Assembly: GCF_900156065.1 (NCBI RefSeq)
Contig: NZ_FTNF01000014.1
Location: 105,966-169,965 of the forward strand
From: Micromonospora avicenniae
GTDB lineage: Bacteria; Actinomycetota; Actinomycetes; Mycobacteriales; Micromonosporaceae
Direction: 5' to 3'
DNA: 64,000 bases
Under the pieces are notes generated by a model. The model was not told the DNA's origin. It worked only from the letters and a program-made list of their open reading frames with translations, and did not search any database. The position numbers were made by a program, and so were the translations under genes. This document shows, piece by piece, positions 42,503 to 50,764 of this stretch (positions are counted from its first letter, which is position 1; each line of letters starts with the position of its first letter).

Positions 42503-42896
42503 GGCGCAGGTCGGTAGGGGCAACCCGCCCGAGGTGCTGGACGGCCCGTTCTCGACTCGGCAGCTGCTGCGCATCGACGAGGCGCTCCGTCTGGCCGACC
42601 ATGGCACCGGTCTCGTCTTCTCGGTCTTCGTCGGTGGCCTCGACGAGCCGATCCGTGAGCACGCCGAGCGGCTGCACCGTCAGCTCGCCGAGCCGGACCG
42701 TTCGGTGCTGATCGCGGTGTCGCCGAACCAGCGGCGGCTGGAGGTCGTCACCGGCCGGCACGCGCGTAAGCGCATCCCGGACACGTACGCCAGGCTCGCC
42801 GCGCTCTCCATGGTGGCGGCCTTCGGCCTCGGCGACCTGGCCGGCGGCATCATCAACGGCCTCGACCAGCTCGCCAGCCACGCCGGCCGGGGCTGA
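42489..42896 (+). CDS. DUF5130 (TPM-like) protein
   Basis: A 135-residue cytoplasmic protein of the actinobacterial DUF5130 family, related to TPM domains. Visible features are GPFSTRQLLRIDEALRLAD, VFVGGLDEPIREHAERLH, VLIAVSPNQRRLEVVTG and the conserved end GDLAGGIINGLDQLASHA. GTG 42489 is used. It is translated with the preceding membrane protein and is followed by a strong terminator. Its biochemical role is not known. Confidence 0.8.
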   Translation: MTVGEAQVGRGNPPEVLDGPFSTRQLLRIDEALRLADHGTGLVFSVFVGGLDEPIREHAERLHRQLAEPDRSVLIAVSPNQRRLEVVTGRHARKRIPDTYARLAALSMVAAFGLGDLAGGIINGLDQLASHAGRG

Positions 42897-42909
42897 CCCT
42901 CGTACGACG

Positions 42910-42941
42910 AAGCCCGGTCCGCGTTCGCGCGGACCGGGCTT
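42910..42941. terminator. Strong intrinsic terminator with TTCG loop
   Basis: The stem pairs 42910-42923 with 42928-42941 perfectly (AAGCCCGGTCCGCG with its complement) around a TTCG tetraloop, and CTCTTGT follows. It lies between the convergent DUF5130 and Uma2 genes and can serve both. Confidence 0.88.
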
Positions 42942-42947
42942 CTCTTG

Positions 42948-43511
42948 TCAGCGTGGCCAGTCGCCCGGATCGAGACGCATCCGCCATGGCTCGGTCACCT
43001 CGACCGGGTCGTCCGGGCCGACCGTGCCGAGCAGGTCGTAGTGGACGCCTTTGGCAAGCCCGTAGCGGTAGATCACCGGGCCGAAATCGCCCCGTTCGAC
43101 GCGCCAGTACGCCGGGATGCCGGCCTCGGCGTAGAGCGCGGGTTTGGTGAACCGGTCGTGCCGGCGGCTACCGGGTGACTCCACCTCCACGACCAGCGCG
43201 AGGTCGGCAGCCTCGGCCCACATCCGCGCACGTGACGCACCCGGTTTGAGCACCGTGACATCCGGGATCAAGTTGCCGCCCGGCACCCGGACGCCGACCT
43301 CCCGGATGACCCGCCAGCCTTTCGGAGCGGTCAGGCGCAGGGCCATCCGGAGATCGTCGGCCAGCTCGTGGTGGTCGGGTCCGGCCGGTGGGGTCACGTG
43401 GAGGCTCCCGTCGATGATCTCGTAGCGGTTCCCGTCCTCCGGCAGGTCCGAGAGATCCTGCTCCTGCCAGCCACGCTCGGGTGGGCGCCACTCGTATCCC
43501 GGCTGTGCCAT
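42948..43511 (-). CDS. Uma2-family (DUF820) restriction-like endonuclease
   Basis: A 187-residue PD-(D/E)xK-fold protein of the Uma2/DUF820 family, common in actinobacteria and cyanobacteria. NRYEIIDGSLHVTP is the N-terminal strand; LIPDVTVLKPG has the catalytic Asp, and LVVEVESPGSRRHDRFTKPA has the E-x-K-like core, with KPALYAEAGIPAYWRVE following. ATG 43511 lies just after a GAGGAGG. It is a monocistronic gene with no methylase. The function is unproven in any host. Confidence 0.88.
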   Translation of the reverse strand: MAQPGYEWRPPERGWQEQDLSDLPEDGNRYEIIDGSLHVTPPAGPDHHELADDLRMALRLTAPKGWRVIREVGVRVPGGNLIPDVTVLKPGASRARMWAEAADLALVVEVESPGSRRHDRFTKPALYAEAGIPAYWRVERGDFGPVIYRYGLAKGVHYDLLGTVGPDDPVEVTEPWRMRLDPGDWPR

Positions 43512-43598
43512 CACGTCACCTCCTCTTCGCCACGATAACGGCCCGGGGCCGGCGCGGGCTCCCACCCACGCCGGCCCCGGGCCTGGTCGCGTCGAGCG

Positions 43599-46148
43599 TC
43601 AGGCGCTGCGGACGTCCCGCTCGCGGGCCTTGAGGGCGCGGACCACGCCGTCGCGCCCCTCGGCGACCAGCCGGCGCAGCGGCGCCGGGTGACCGTCGCC
43701 GGCCAGCCAGGCGTCGGTGGCCGCCACCGTGTCGTCCTCCACGAGGTACGTCGGGTAGGCGAGCTGGGCGAACTCCTGCGCGGGCTCGCTGTCCCGGCTG
43801 GCCCAGACCTGGGCGACCGCCGCGAAGTACTTCTCCCGGTACGGCGCGACCAGCTCGACCTGCGTCGGGTGCGTGAAGCCCTGCAACAGCGCCCGGTTCC
43901 GCGAGTTCGGCAGCGCCTCGGGACCGGTGAGCTGCGCCCAGACGGCGGCCTTGTTCTCGGCGGTGGGCACCAGCGCGTGCACGTACGCGGCCTCGCGCTC
44001 GCCGCTCGCCGTCCGGTCGCGCGCCAACTCGGCGTCCACGTCGGCGGGTCCGGCCGCGCCGTTGGCGACCAGAGACGCGAGCAGGCTCCAGCGCAGCTCG
44101 GTGTCGATGGTCAGGCCGGCCGGCACGTCGGTACCGTCCAGCCAACCCCGCAGCGTCGCCAGGTCCTCGCTGGAGCGGGCCGCCGAGACGTACGCCCGGG
44201 CCCAGGCGAGCTGGAAGCCGCTGCCCGCCTCGGCGGCGGCGAGCGCCGTCTTCGCGGTACGGGCCAGCCCCGCCCAACCGGTCGGCGCCCAGGCCGGGTC
44301 GGCGTAGAGGGTGAGCGTCGTGGTGGCCTGCCGCAGGGTGGCGGTGACCAGGTTGATGTCGCTCTCGGCGGGCAGCCCGGCCAGCACCAGCGCAACGTAG
44401 TCCCGGGCCGCCAGCTCCGCGTCGCGGACCATGTCCCAGGCGGCCGTCCAGCAGAGCGCACGAGCCAGCGACGATTCGAAACCGGCGATGTGCTGCACGA
44501 CGTTTGCCATCGAGCCCTCGTCCAGCCGGAGCTTCGTGTAGGTGAGGTCGTCGTCGTTCAGCAGCAGCACGTCGGCCGCCCGGACGCCGGCCAGGTCGCC
44601 GAGTTCGGTCCGCTCGCCGACCACGTCCACCTCCAGCCGCTCCCGGCGGACGAGACGCCCGTCGGTCAGGTCGTAGAGGCCCACCCCGATCCGGTGGGTA
44701 CGCAGCGTCGGGTAGTCGGCCGGCGCCTCCTGCCGCACCACCACCTGCTGGTACGTGCCGTCCGGGCCGACGGTCACCTCCGGGCGCAGCGTGTTGACCT
44801 GGGCGGTCTCCAGCCACTGGGCGGCGAACTTCCGCAGCTCCCGGCCGGAGGCGGCCTCCAGCTCGGAGAGCAGGTCGTCAAAGGTGGCGTTGCCCCAGGC
44901 GTGCTTGCCGAAGTACGCGCGCAGCCCGGCCAGGAAGGGCTGCTCACCGACGTACGCCACCAGCTGCTTGAGCACGCTGGCGCCCTTGGCGTACGTGATG
45001 CCGTCGAAGTTGACCTCGACGGCCTCCATGTCCGGCATCTCCGTGTAGACCGGGTGGGTCGAGGAGAGCTGGTCCTGCCGGTAGCCCCAGTTCTTCCGGA
45101 TGGACAGGAAGGTCGTCCACGCCTCACGGAAGCGGGTCGCGTGGGTGTTGCACCAGTGGCTGGCCCACTCGGCGAACGACTCGTTGAGCCACAGGTCGTT
45201 CCACCACCGCATGGTGACCAGGTCACCGAACCACATGTGGGCCATCTCGTGCAGGATCGTGTTGGCCCGCTGCTCGTACTCGAAGTCGGTCACCTGGGAG
45301 CGGAAGATGTAGTGCGACTCGGCGTGCGTGACGCAGCCGAAGTTCTCCATCGCGCCGGCGTTGAAGTCGGGCACCCAGAGCTGGTCGTACTTCGGCAGCG
45401 GGTAGCGGACGCCGAACTGCTCGTGGAAGAAGTCGAAGCCCTGCTTGGTGATGAGGAAGAGGTCGTCCGCGTCCAGGTACTGCGCCATCGAGGCCCGGCA
45501 GAACACGCCGAGGTCGATGCCGTCGTGGCTGTCGCGCACCTCGTGGTACGGCCCGGCGCAGAGCGCGGTGATGTAGGTGCTCATGCGCGCGGACTGGGCG
45601 AAGTGGACGGTCTTCAGCCCCTCGTCCGCCGGCTCCTCCCGGTCGACGGGCATGTTGGACACGACCCGCCAGTGCTCCGGCACCGTGGCCCGCCAGGTGT
45701 AGACGCTCTTCAGGTCCGGCTGGTCGAAACAGGCGAAGACCCGCTGCGCGTCGGCCGTCTCGAACTGGCTGTAGAGGTAGGTCTCGCCGTCGACCGGGTC
45801 GACGGTGCGGTGCAGGCCCTGCCCGCTGCGGGAGTACGCGAAGTCCGCGTCGACGACCAGTGTGTTCTCACTCTGCAGGCAGGCGAGAGCGAGCCCCTTC
45901 TCGGCGGACCAGTCGGCGAGGTCGACCGGGGACCCGTTCAGCGTGGCCGACCGCACCGAGTCGGCGGCCACCTCGATGAAGGTGCTCGCGCCCGGCTCGG
46001 CGCAGCGGAAGCGCACCTCCGTCGTGGACCGGAAGGTACGACCCTCAGCCGCCTGCACGGCTGTCGACAGGTCCAGAGTGATGTCGTACCCGGTCACCTC
46101 GAGCAGGCGGGCCCGTTCGGTCGCCTCGACCTGCGTCAGGTTGCGCAC
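43599..46148 (-). CDS. pepN: Aminopeptidase N (M1 family)
   Basis: An 849-residue zinc aminopeptidase. The substrate-anchoring motif is GAMENFGCVTH, the zinc motif is HEMAHMWFGDLVTMRWWNDL, and the second zinc Glu lies in WLNESFAEW, all at the expected spacing. The C-terminal ERAP1-like helical domain (about 530-849) is complete. I use GTG 46148, since the protein then begins RNLTQVEATERARLL, as in actinobacterial PepN; ATG at 46181 is the alternative. It removes N-terminal residues from peptides in the cytoplasm. Confidence 0.94.
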   Translation of the reverse strand: MRNLTQVEATERARLLEVTGYDITLDLSTAVQAAEGRTFRSTTEVRFRCAEPGASTFIEVAADSVRSATLNGSPVDLADWSAEKGLALACLQSENTLVVDADFAYSRSGQGLHRTVDPVDGETYLYSQFETADAQRVFACFDQPDLKSVYTWRATVPEHWRVVSNMPVDREEPADEGLKTVHFAQSARMSTYITALCAGPYHEVRDSHDGIDLGVFCRASMAQYLDADDLFLITKQGFDFFHEQFGVRYPLPKYDQLWVPDFNAGAMENFGCVTHAESHYIFRSQVTDFEYEQRANTILHEMAHMWFGDLVTMRWWNDLWLNESFAEWASHWCNTHATRFREAWTTFLSIRKNWGYRQDQLSSTHPVYTEMPDMEAVEVNFDGITYAKGASVLKQLVAYVGEQPFLAGLRAYFGKHAWGNATFDDLLSELEAASGRELRKFAAQWLETAQVNTLRPEVTVGPDGTYQQVVVRQEAPADYPTLRTHRIGVGLYDLTDGRLVRRERLEVDVVGERTELGDLAGVRAADVLLLNDDDLTYTKLRLDEGSMANVVQHIAGFESSLARALCWTAAWDMVRDAELAARDYVALVLAGLPAESDINLVTATLRQATTTLTLYADPAWAPTGWAGLARTAKTALAAAEAGSGFQLAWARAYVSAARSSEDLATLRGWLDGTDVPAGLTIDTELRWSLLASLVANGAAGPADVDAELARDRTASGEREAAYVHALVPTAENKAAVWAQLTGPEALPNSRNRALLQGFTHPTQVELVAPYREKYFAAVAQVWASRDSEPAQEFAQLAYPTYLVEDDTVAATDAWLAGDGHPAPLRRLVAEGRDGVVRALKARERDVRSA

Positions 46149-46366
46149 TCCCGGCACTGTTCGTCTCCATCCCATTCGCATTACGCCGCGCGGCGCCCGT
46201 CCGCCGACCGGCTCGTGGCGGTCGGCCCGAAGCCGAGTCTTCCATGCACCGGCCTGCCGCGGTGGCCGAGGTCACGGTCTCATTCCTCTGTCGGTCGATG
46301 CCCTGCGGGGTGAGGATCGGGAGAGACGTCCGACATCCGGCGTCCTCGTTTCGAAGGGACCTCCTC

Positions 46367-46993
46367 GTGACCGAACGTGTCGCCGTTGACATGTGGTTCG
46401 ACCCGGCCTGCCCGTGGGCCTGGATCACGTCTCGTTGGCTGCTCGAGGTCGAGCGGGTCCGCGACGTGGACGTGCGCTTCCACGTGATGAGCCTGTCGGT
46501 GCTCAACGAGGGCCGGGACCACCTGCCGGAGAGCTACAGGGCGTTCCTGAGCACCGCGTGGGGGCCGGTGCGGGTCTGCATCGCCGCGGAACAGCGGTAC
46601 GGCGGCGACGTGCTGCGCGACCTCTACACCGCGCTCGGTACCCGGATCCACCTGGGCAAGCAGGAGCGGGGGCCCGAGCTGTACGCGGCCGCGCTGGCCG
46701 ACGCCGGCCTGGACCCGGCGCTCGCCGCAGCCGGCGACAGCACCGAGTACGACGGGGCGCTGCGCGCCAGCCACGAGGCCGGTATGCGCCCGGTCGGCGA
46801 GGACGTGGGCACGCCGGTGATCCACGCCCCCGGCCCGGACGGTGGCACCGTCGCGTTCTTCGGCCCGGTCATCACACCGGCCCCGAAGGGGGAGTCCGCC
46901 GGCCGGCTGTGGGACGGCGTCCTGCTGGTGGCCGGCACCCCCGGCTTCTACGAGCTGAAGCGGACCCGGGACGCCGACCCGATCTTCGACTGA
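46367..46993 (+). CDS. DsbA-fold mycothiol-dependent nitroreductase homologue (Rv2466c-like)
   Basis: A 208-residue thioredoxin/DsbA-fold oxidoreductase. The motif VDMWFDPACPWAWITSRWLL, near residue 7, carries a single active-site Cys in CPWA; GEDVGTPVIHAPG contains the cis-Pro. It matches the mycobacterial Rv2466c family, which uses mycothiol to reduce nitro compounds or disulfides. GTG 46367 follows GAAGGGA at good spacing. It is divergent from pepN. A mycothiol-using host is consistent with an actinomycete. Confidence 0.88.
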   Translation: MTERVAVDMWFDPACPWAWITSRWLLEVERVRDVDVRFHVMSLSVLNEGRDHLPESYRAFLSTAWGPVRVCIAAEQRYGGDVLRDLYTALGTRIHLGKQERGPELYAAALADAGLDPALAAAGDSTEYDGALRASHEAGMRPVGEDVGTPVIHAPGPDGGTVAFFGPVITPAPKGESAGRLWDGVLLVAGTPGFYELKRTRDADPIFD

Positions 46994-47003
46994 GGCGCGG
47001 CGA

Positions 47004-47037
47004 AGGGGCCCTCGTCATCGTCTCCGGCGGGGCCCCT
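47004..47037. terminator. Hairpin/intergenic palindrome after the nitroreductase homologue
   Basis: AGGGGCCC (47004-47011) and GGGCCCCT (47030-47037) pair over 8 bp, 10 bp after the stop, followed by GTTAACA. Such AGGGGCCCCT-GTTAAC motifs look like recurrent intergenic repeats of this group. A terminator role is likely; the loop is long (18 bases). Confidence 0.5.
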
Positions 47038-47142
47038 GTTAACACAGTTACCGCGCCCGTCACCGCCCCGCCGCCGACCTCGTTTGGCCGGATGTCCGCC
47101 GCAGCCGTAATCGCTGAGTTCGCAGCTCGTGGAGGCATTCCG

Positions 47143-47541
47143 ATGGCCAAGCACCGCCATGTGTCCGGTGACGATCCGCTGAACCTGGAAGAGGCGGCCG
47201 AGACTCCCGCGTACTGGTCGGTCGACGACTCCCGCTGGCCGGCGATCCGACCCGACCTGCCCAGGGACGTGGCGGACCTGCTCGCGCCGCCGATCGTGGT
47301 GGGCGTCGCCCGGGTGGCTGCGACGTCCCGGCTGACGCCGCCCGGCGCGGCGCCGACCCGGACCCGGCGGACGACGCCCGGCGCGGTGCCCGCGCCGGCC
47401 GTGCTGGCCCCGTCGACCACCGCCCCCACGACGCGGCGGACCGTGCCGGCCTCGGCGGTCCGCCCGGCCGGCGTACCCGACCCGGTCGGCACGCCCGCCG
47501 GCGGCCGGCACCGCCGGACCGCAGCCGAGCGCCGCTTCTGA
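47143..47541 (+). CDS. Hypothetical Ala/Pro/Thr-rich protein, 132 aa
   Basis: A 132-residue protein with a short ordered start (MAKHRHVSGDDPLNLEEAAE, then YWSVDDSRWPAIRPDLPRD) and a disordered tail rich in Ala, Pro, Thr and Arg that ends RTAAERRF. There is no signal peptide or helix. GGAGG (47131-47135) gives ATG 47143 ideal spacing. An earlier in-frame ATG at 47092 would add 17 residues. The function is unknown; the acidic start and basic tail could suit a regulatory or nucleic-acid-associated protein. Confidence 0.65.
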   Translation: MAKHRHVSGDDPLNLEEAAETPAYWSVDDSRWPAIRPDLPRDVADLLAPPIVVGVARVAATSRLTPPGAAPTRTRRTTPGAVPAPAVLAPSTTAPTTRRTVPASAVRPAGVPDPVGTPAGGRHRRTAAERRF

Positions 47542-47647
47542 CCGCCCGCCGGCGATGGCCGGTCCGCCCGGGCCGACGCTTTCACCTGATGGACGGCAGC
47601 CCGGGTCCGCGTCCGTGGTCGGTACGGCGACGGTAGCGTCAGCGGGC

Positions 47648-48847
47648 ATGACGATCGTGCATCCGATCGCCCGGGCCTGGATCACCACTGGCGGCACCGG
47701 CGCGCAGAACTACGACGAGTTCGCCGACGACGCGGAGATCACCGCGATCATCGAGGCGAACCCGCACAGTGCTCTCGGCATCGAGATGCCGCACCGAGCC
47801 CCGGGAAGCCTCGGCAAGTCGTTCCTCGACGCGCTGCCGGACGCCGTGGCCCGGCTGGCCGAGGCCAAGGCCGATGGGAGCTACACCCCGGCCGAGCAGG
47901 TGGTGGTGCTCTACCGGATCACCGCGCCCGGTGAGGAGACCGCGTACGGGCTCTTCGCGGTGGTGGACACCGACCAGATCTCCACGCGCGCCGACGAGCC
48001 CGGTCTGGTGATCCGCAACGAGGACGTCTTCATCGCCAAGGTCCGGGAGCGGGTCGCCCTGGCCGAGGCGCTCGGCCACCTGCTCTCCCCGGTGCTGCTG
48101 CTGCAGACCGGGCGCGGTGCGGAATTGCACGAGGCGCTCGCTGCGGCCACCGAGGCGGCGGGCGTGCCCGCGGCCACCGACACCGATCAGGCGGGGCGCA
48201 CCCACGCGATCTGGCTGGTGGGGCCGGGGCGGCAGCAGGACGAGCTGACCGCGCTCGCCGGCGGCGGGGAGCTGGTGGTCGCCGACGGCAACCATCGCAG
48301 CCTCGCCGCCCAGACCGGCGGCCTACCGCGCTTCCTGGCCGTGGTGACCACGCCACGTTCGGTCGCCATCCAGCCGTACAACCGGCTGGTCAGCGAGCTG
48401 ACCACCAGCGGCGACGAGCTGCTGGAGCGCCTGCGGGCGGCCGGCGCGGAGATCAGCCCGATCGACGGCCCGGTCGAGGTCCCGGCGACCGGCGGCACCG
48501 TCCACCTCCGGCTCGCCGGTCAGGGGTACGCGGTGCGGCTGCCGCGGGTCGCCGGCGGGCGCCTGGAGAACCTGGACCACGCCCTGGTCGAGCGGCTGCT
48601 GCTGCGTGACGCGCTCGGTCTCGACCCGGGCGACAAGCGGATCACGTACGTCGGTGGGGACTACCCGGCGAGCTGGCTGACCGGCGAGGTTGACTCCGGT
48701 CGGGCCGAGCTGGCCGTGCTGGTCGCCCCGGTGACCGTGGACGATTTCGTGGCCGTGAACCTGGCCCGGGAGAAGATGCCGCGTAAGAGCACCTGGTTCA
48801 CGCCGAAGGCGCGCGGTGGCCTGGTCGTCGCCGAGCTGCCCCGCTGA
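47648..48847 (+). CDS. DUF1015-family protein
   Basis: A 399-residue cytoplasmic protein of the DUF1015 family, which includes free-serine kinases such as SerK. The motif VVADGNHRSLAAQTGG is the family hallmark (ADGHHR-type), here with Asn in place of the first His. Other family parts are the N-terminal VHPIARAWITTGG and C-terminal RKSTWFTPKARGG. A kinase role is inferred from the SerK relationship only. ATG 47648 is used. A 13-bp hairpin follows the stop. Confidence 0.8.
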   Translation: MTIVHPIARAWITTGGTGAQNYDEFADDAEITAIIEANPHSALGIEMPHRAPGSLGKSFLDALPDAVARLAEAKADGSYTPAEQVVVLYRITAPGEETAYGLFAVVDTDQISTRADEPGLVIRNEDVFIAKVRERVALAEALGHLLSPVLLLQTGRGAELHEALAAATEAAGVPAATDTDQAGRTHAIWLVGPGRQQDELTALAGGGELVVADGNHRSLAAQTGGLPRFLAVVTTPRSVAIQPYNRLVSELTTSGDELLERLRAAGAEISPIDGPVEVPATGGTVHLRLAGQGYAVRLPRVAGGRLENLDHALVERLLLRDALGLDPGDKRITYVGGDYPASWLTGEVDSGRAELAVLVAPVTVDDFVAVNLAREKMPRKSTWFTPKARGGLVVAELPR

Positions 48848-48860
48848 GTTGTGACGAAAA

Positions 48861-48896
48861 CGCCCGGTGACGCCGCCCCCGAAGCGTCACCGGGCG
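48861..48896. terminator. Hairpin terminator between DUF1015 and rpiB
   Basis: CGCCCGGTGACGC (48861-48873) and GCGTCACCGGGCG (48884-48896) form a perfect 13-bp stem with a 10-base loop, 14 bp after the DUF1015 stop and 22 bp before rpiB. It would separate the two transcripts. Confidence 0.8.
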
Positions 48897-48917
48897 CGGC
48901 CTGACAGACTGCGCGGT

Positions 48918-49385
<468 letters not shown>

Positions 49386-49497
49386 CCCTTCCGGGGCGGG
49401 ACCACGACCGATGGTCCCGACCCGGCCGGTCGACGACGCGGCGGAGGAAGTGCCGGCCGGAGCGTGATCTCGAAGCGGTCAGCCGTTCCCGGCCGCC

Positions 49498-49830
49498 TCA
49501 ACGCGGGGGCCGGGGCAGTTCCTCGCGGGGCACCCAGTTGCGTCGCACGACGACGACCCGGGCCTCGGCCTCGGCCAGGTCCTCCTCGGTCGGCCGGGCG
49601 GCGTCCCTGGCCCGCAGCGCGGCGCTGGGCTTCACCTGCGACGAGCCCGACCCGACCAGGCCGCGCAACCCACGCTCACCCTCCCGCTCGTCGCCGGGAG
49701 CGCCGCGGCGGCGGGACGGCTCGCTGCCGTCGTACACCCGTGCGGTGGTGGCCGGGGTCCCCTCGGGCTCCCGGGTCTGCTCACCGCCCTGGTGCCGCAG
49801 CCGGCGTCGCCGTCGCTCCGCATCACCCAT
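49498..49830 (-). CDS. Small basic hypothetical protein, 110 aa
   Basis: A 110-residue, highly charged, probably disordered protein: a basic start (MGDAERRRRRLRHQ), a long Arg/Glu/Gly-rich middle, and a more ordered end (PTEEDLAEAEARVVVVRRNW) that looks like a helix-strand unit. It is supported by an ATG start in an otherwise unused 650-bp space and a C-terminal segment with protein-like composition. No family is recognised. A non-coding interpretation remains possible. Confidence 0.5.
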   Translation of the reverse strand: MGDAERRRRRLRHQGGEQTREPEGTPATTARVYDGSEPSRRRGAPGDEREGERGLRGLVGSGSSQVKPSAALRARDAARPTEEDLAEAEARVVVVRRNWVPREELPRPPR

Positions 49831-50032
49831 CCACCGACCGTACCGCCGTGGCCCGGGTACCGCTGCCCGCAGATTCCCGTCACCCCTGCGGCGCGGGCGA
49901 CCGGGACCGGCCCGCGCGGCGGGTCGGTCCGTCCGGAGACGGGTGGTGGTGGGGCTCGGCGACCGATTTGCCGGGTGGCTACCCTCGGACCGAGGCGCCG
50001 TCGGCGCCGTCGGTCAGGGGGAGGGGACGAGC

Positions 50033-50572
50033 ATGGCGGACCAGACACAGCCGTGGGCGGAGCGGACCGTCGAGGTGCCGCCGCAGCCCGGGGTCGTGCC
50101 ACAGCAGCGGGACGGCTACCGCCGCGGTGTGGCGTCGGTCGGTCAGCCACGGGCGCCGCAGACCGAGCCGTTCCCGGTGGTGGAGGAGCCGACCGGAACG
50201 GGTTGGCCGGGCGAACCGGTTCCGCGGCGGCCGGTGAGCTGGCATCTGGCCCAGCTTCGCCGCGGCGGTGAGTGGAGCGCCGCGGGCGGGCTCTTCGCCT
50301 TCATCTGTTGGGGCATCTGGGCGATCTCCGGCCAGGGCAATCTGACCGGCCCGATCTTCATCCTGGTGCTGAGCCTGCTGGTCGCGGTCGGGCTCTTCGC
50401 GCTCTCCCGGCTGCTCGGCCGGGTGATCATCGAGCGTCAGCTCGGCCGGGTCCGGCGTACCGCCCGGGGTGCGCACCTGATCACGGCGGTCTTCCTTGTC
50501 GGCCTGGGCGTCGCGTGGCTCCAGCAGACCGAGTGGGTCGTATCCGCCTGGAACTGGATCACCGGAAACTGA
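50033..50572 (+). CDS. Membrane protein, three predicted helices
   Basis: A 179-residue protein with a disordered Pro/Gln-rich cytoplasmic N terminus (about 1-80) and three hydrophobic segments: GGLFAFICWGIWAISG, GPIFILVLSLLVAVGLFALS and LITAVFLVGLGVAWLQ. An Arg-rich loop lies between helices 2 and 3. GGGGGAGG precedes ATG 50033. No family is recognised. It is a likely small integral membrane protein of the cytoplasmic membrane. Two GC-rich hairpins follow in the convergent space. Confidence 0.8.
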   Translation: MADQTQPWAERTVEVPPQPGVVPQQRDGYRRGVASVGQPRAPQTEPFPVVEEPTGTGWPGEPVPRRPVSWHLAQLRRGGEWSAAGGLFAFICWGIWAISGQGNLTGPIFILVLSLLVAVGLFALSRLLGRVIIERQLGRVRRTARGAHLITAVFLVGLGVAWLQQTEWVVSAWNWITGN

Positions 50573-50673
50573 TCCGCGGGTACGCCGCGGGCGGGCCGGC
50601 CTGTGCCGCCCGCCCGCGCGTCCGGTCACGGGGATCGCCGCGACCTTGGTCGTTCTCCGCCAGGATGGTGCTG

Positions 50674-50758
50674 CTTACCCGGCCGGCCGCGGTTCATCCG
50701 CGGCCGGCCGGCGCAGCTGCGGGCACCGGGCCGGCCGGGTAAGCCCCGGCCGGCCCGG
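50674..50758. terminator. Paired, mutually exclusive GC hairpins between convergent genes
   Basis: Hairpin A pairs 50679-50692 with 50698-50711 (14 bp, 5-base loop). Hairpin C pairs 50726-50739 with 50745-50758 (14 bp, 5-base loop). In addition 50674-50688 pairs perfectly with 50729-50743 (15 bp), so an alternative long stem competes with both. The region ends 6 bp before the M14 stop and so probably terminates both convergent genes. Confidence 0.75.
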
Positions 50759-50764
50759 TGTTCG

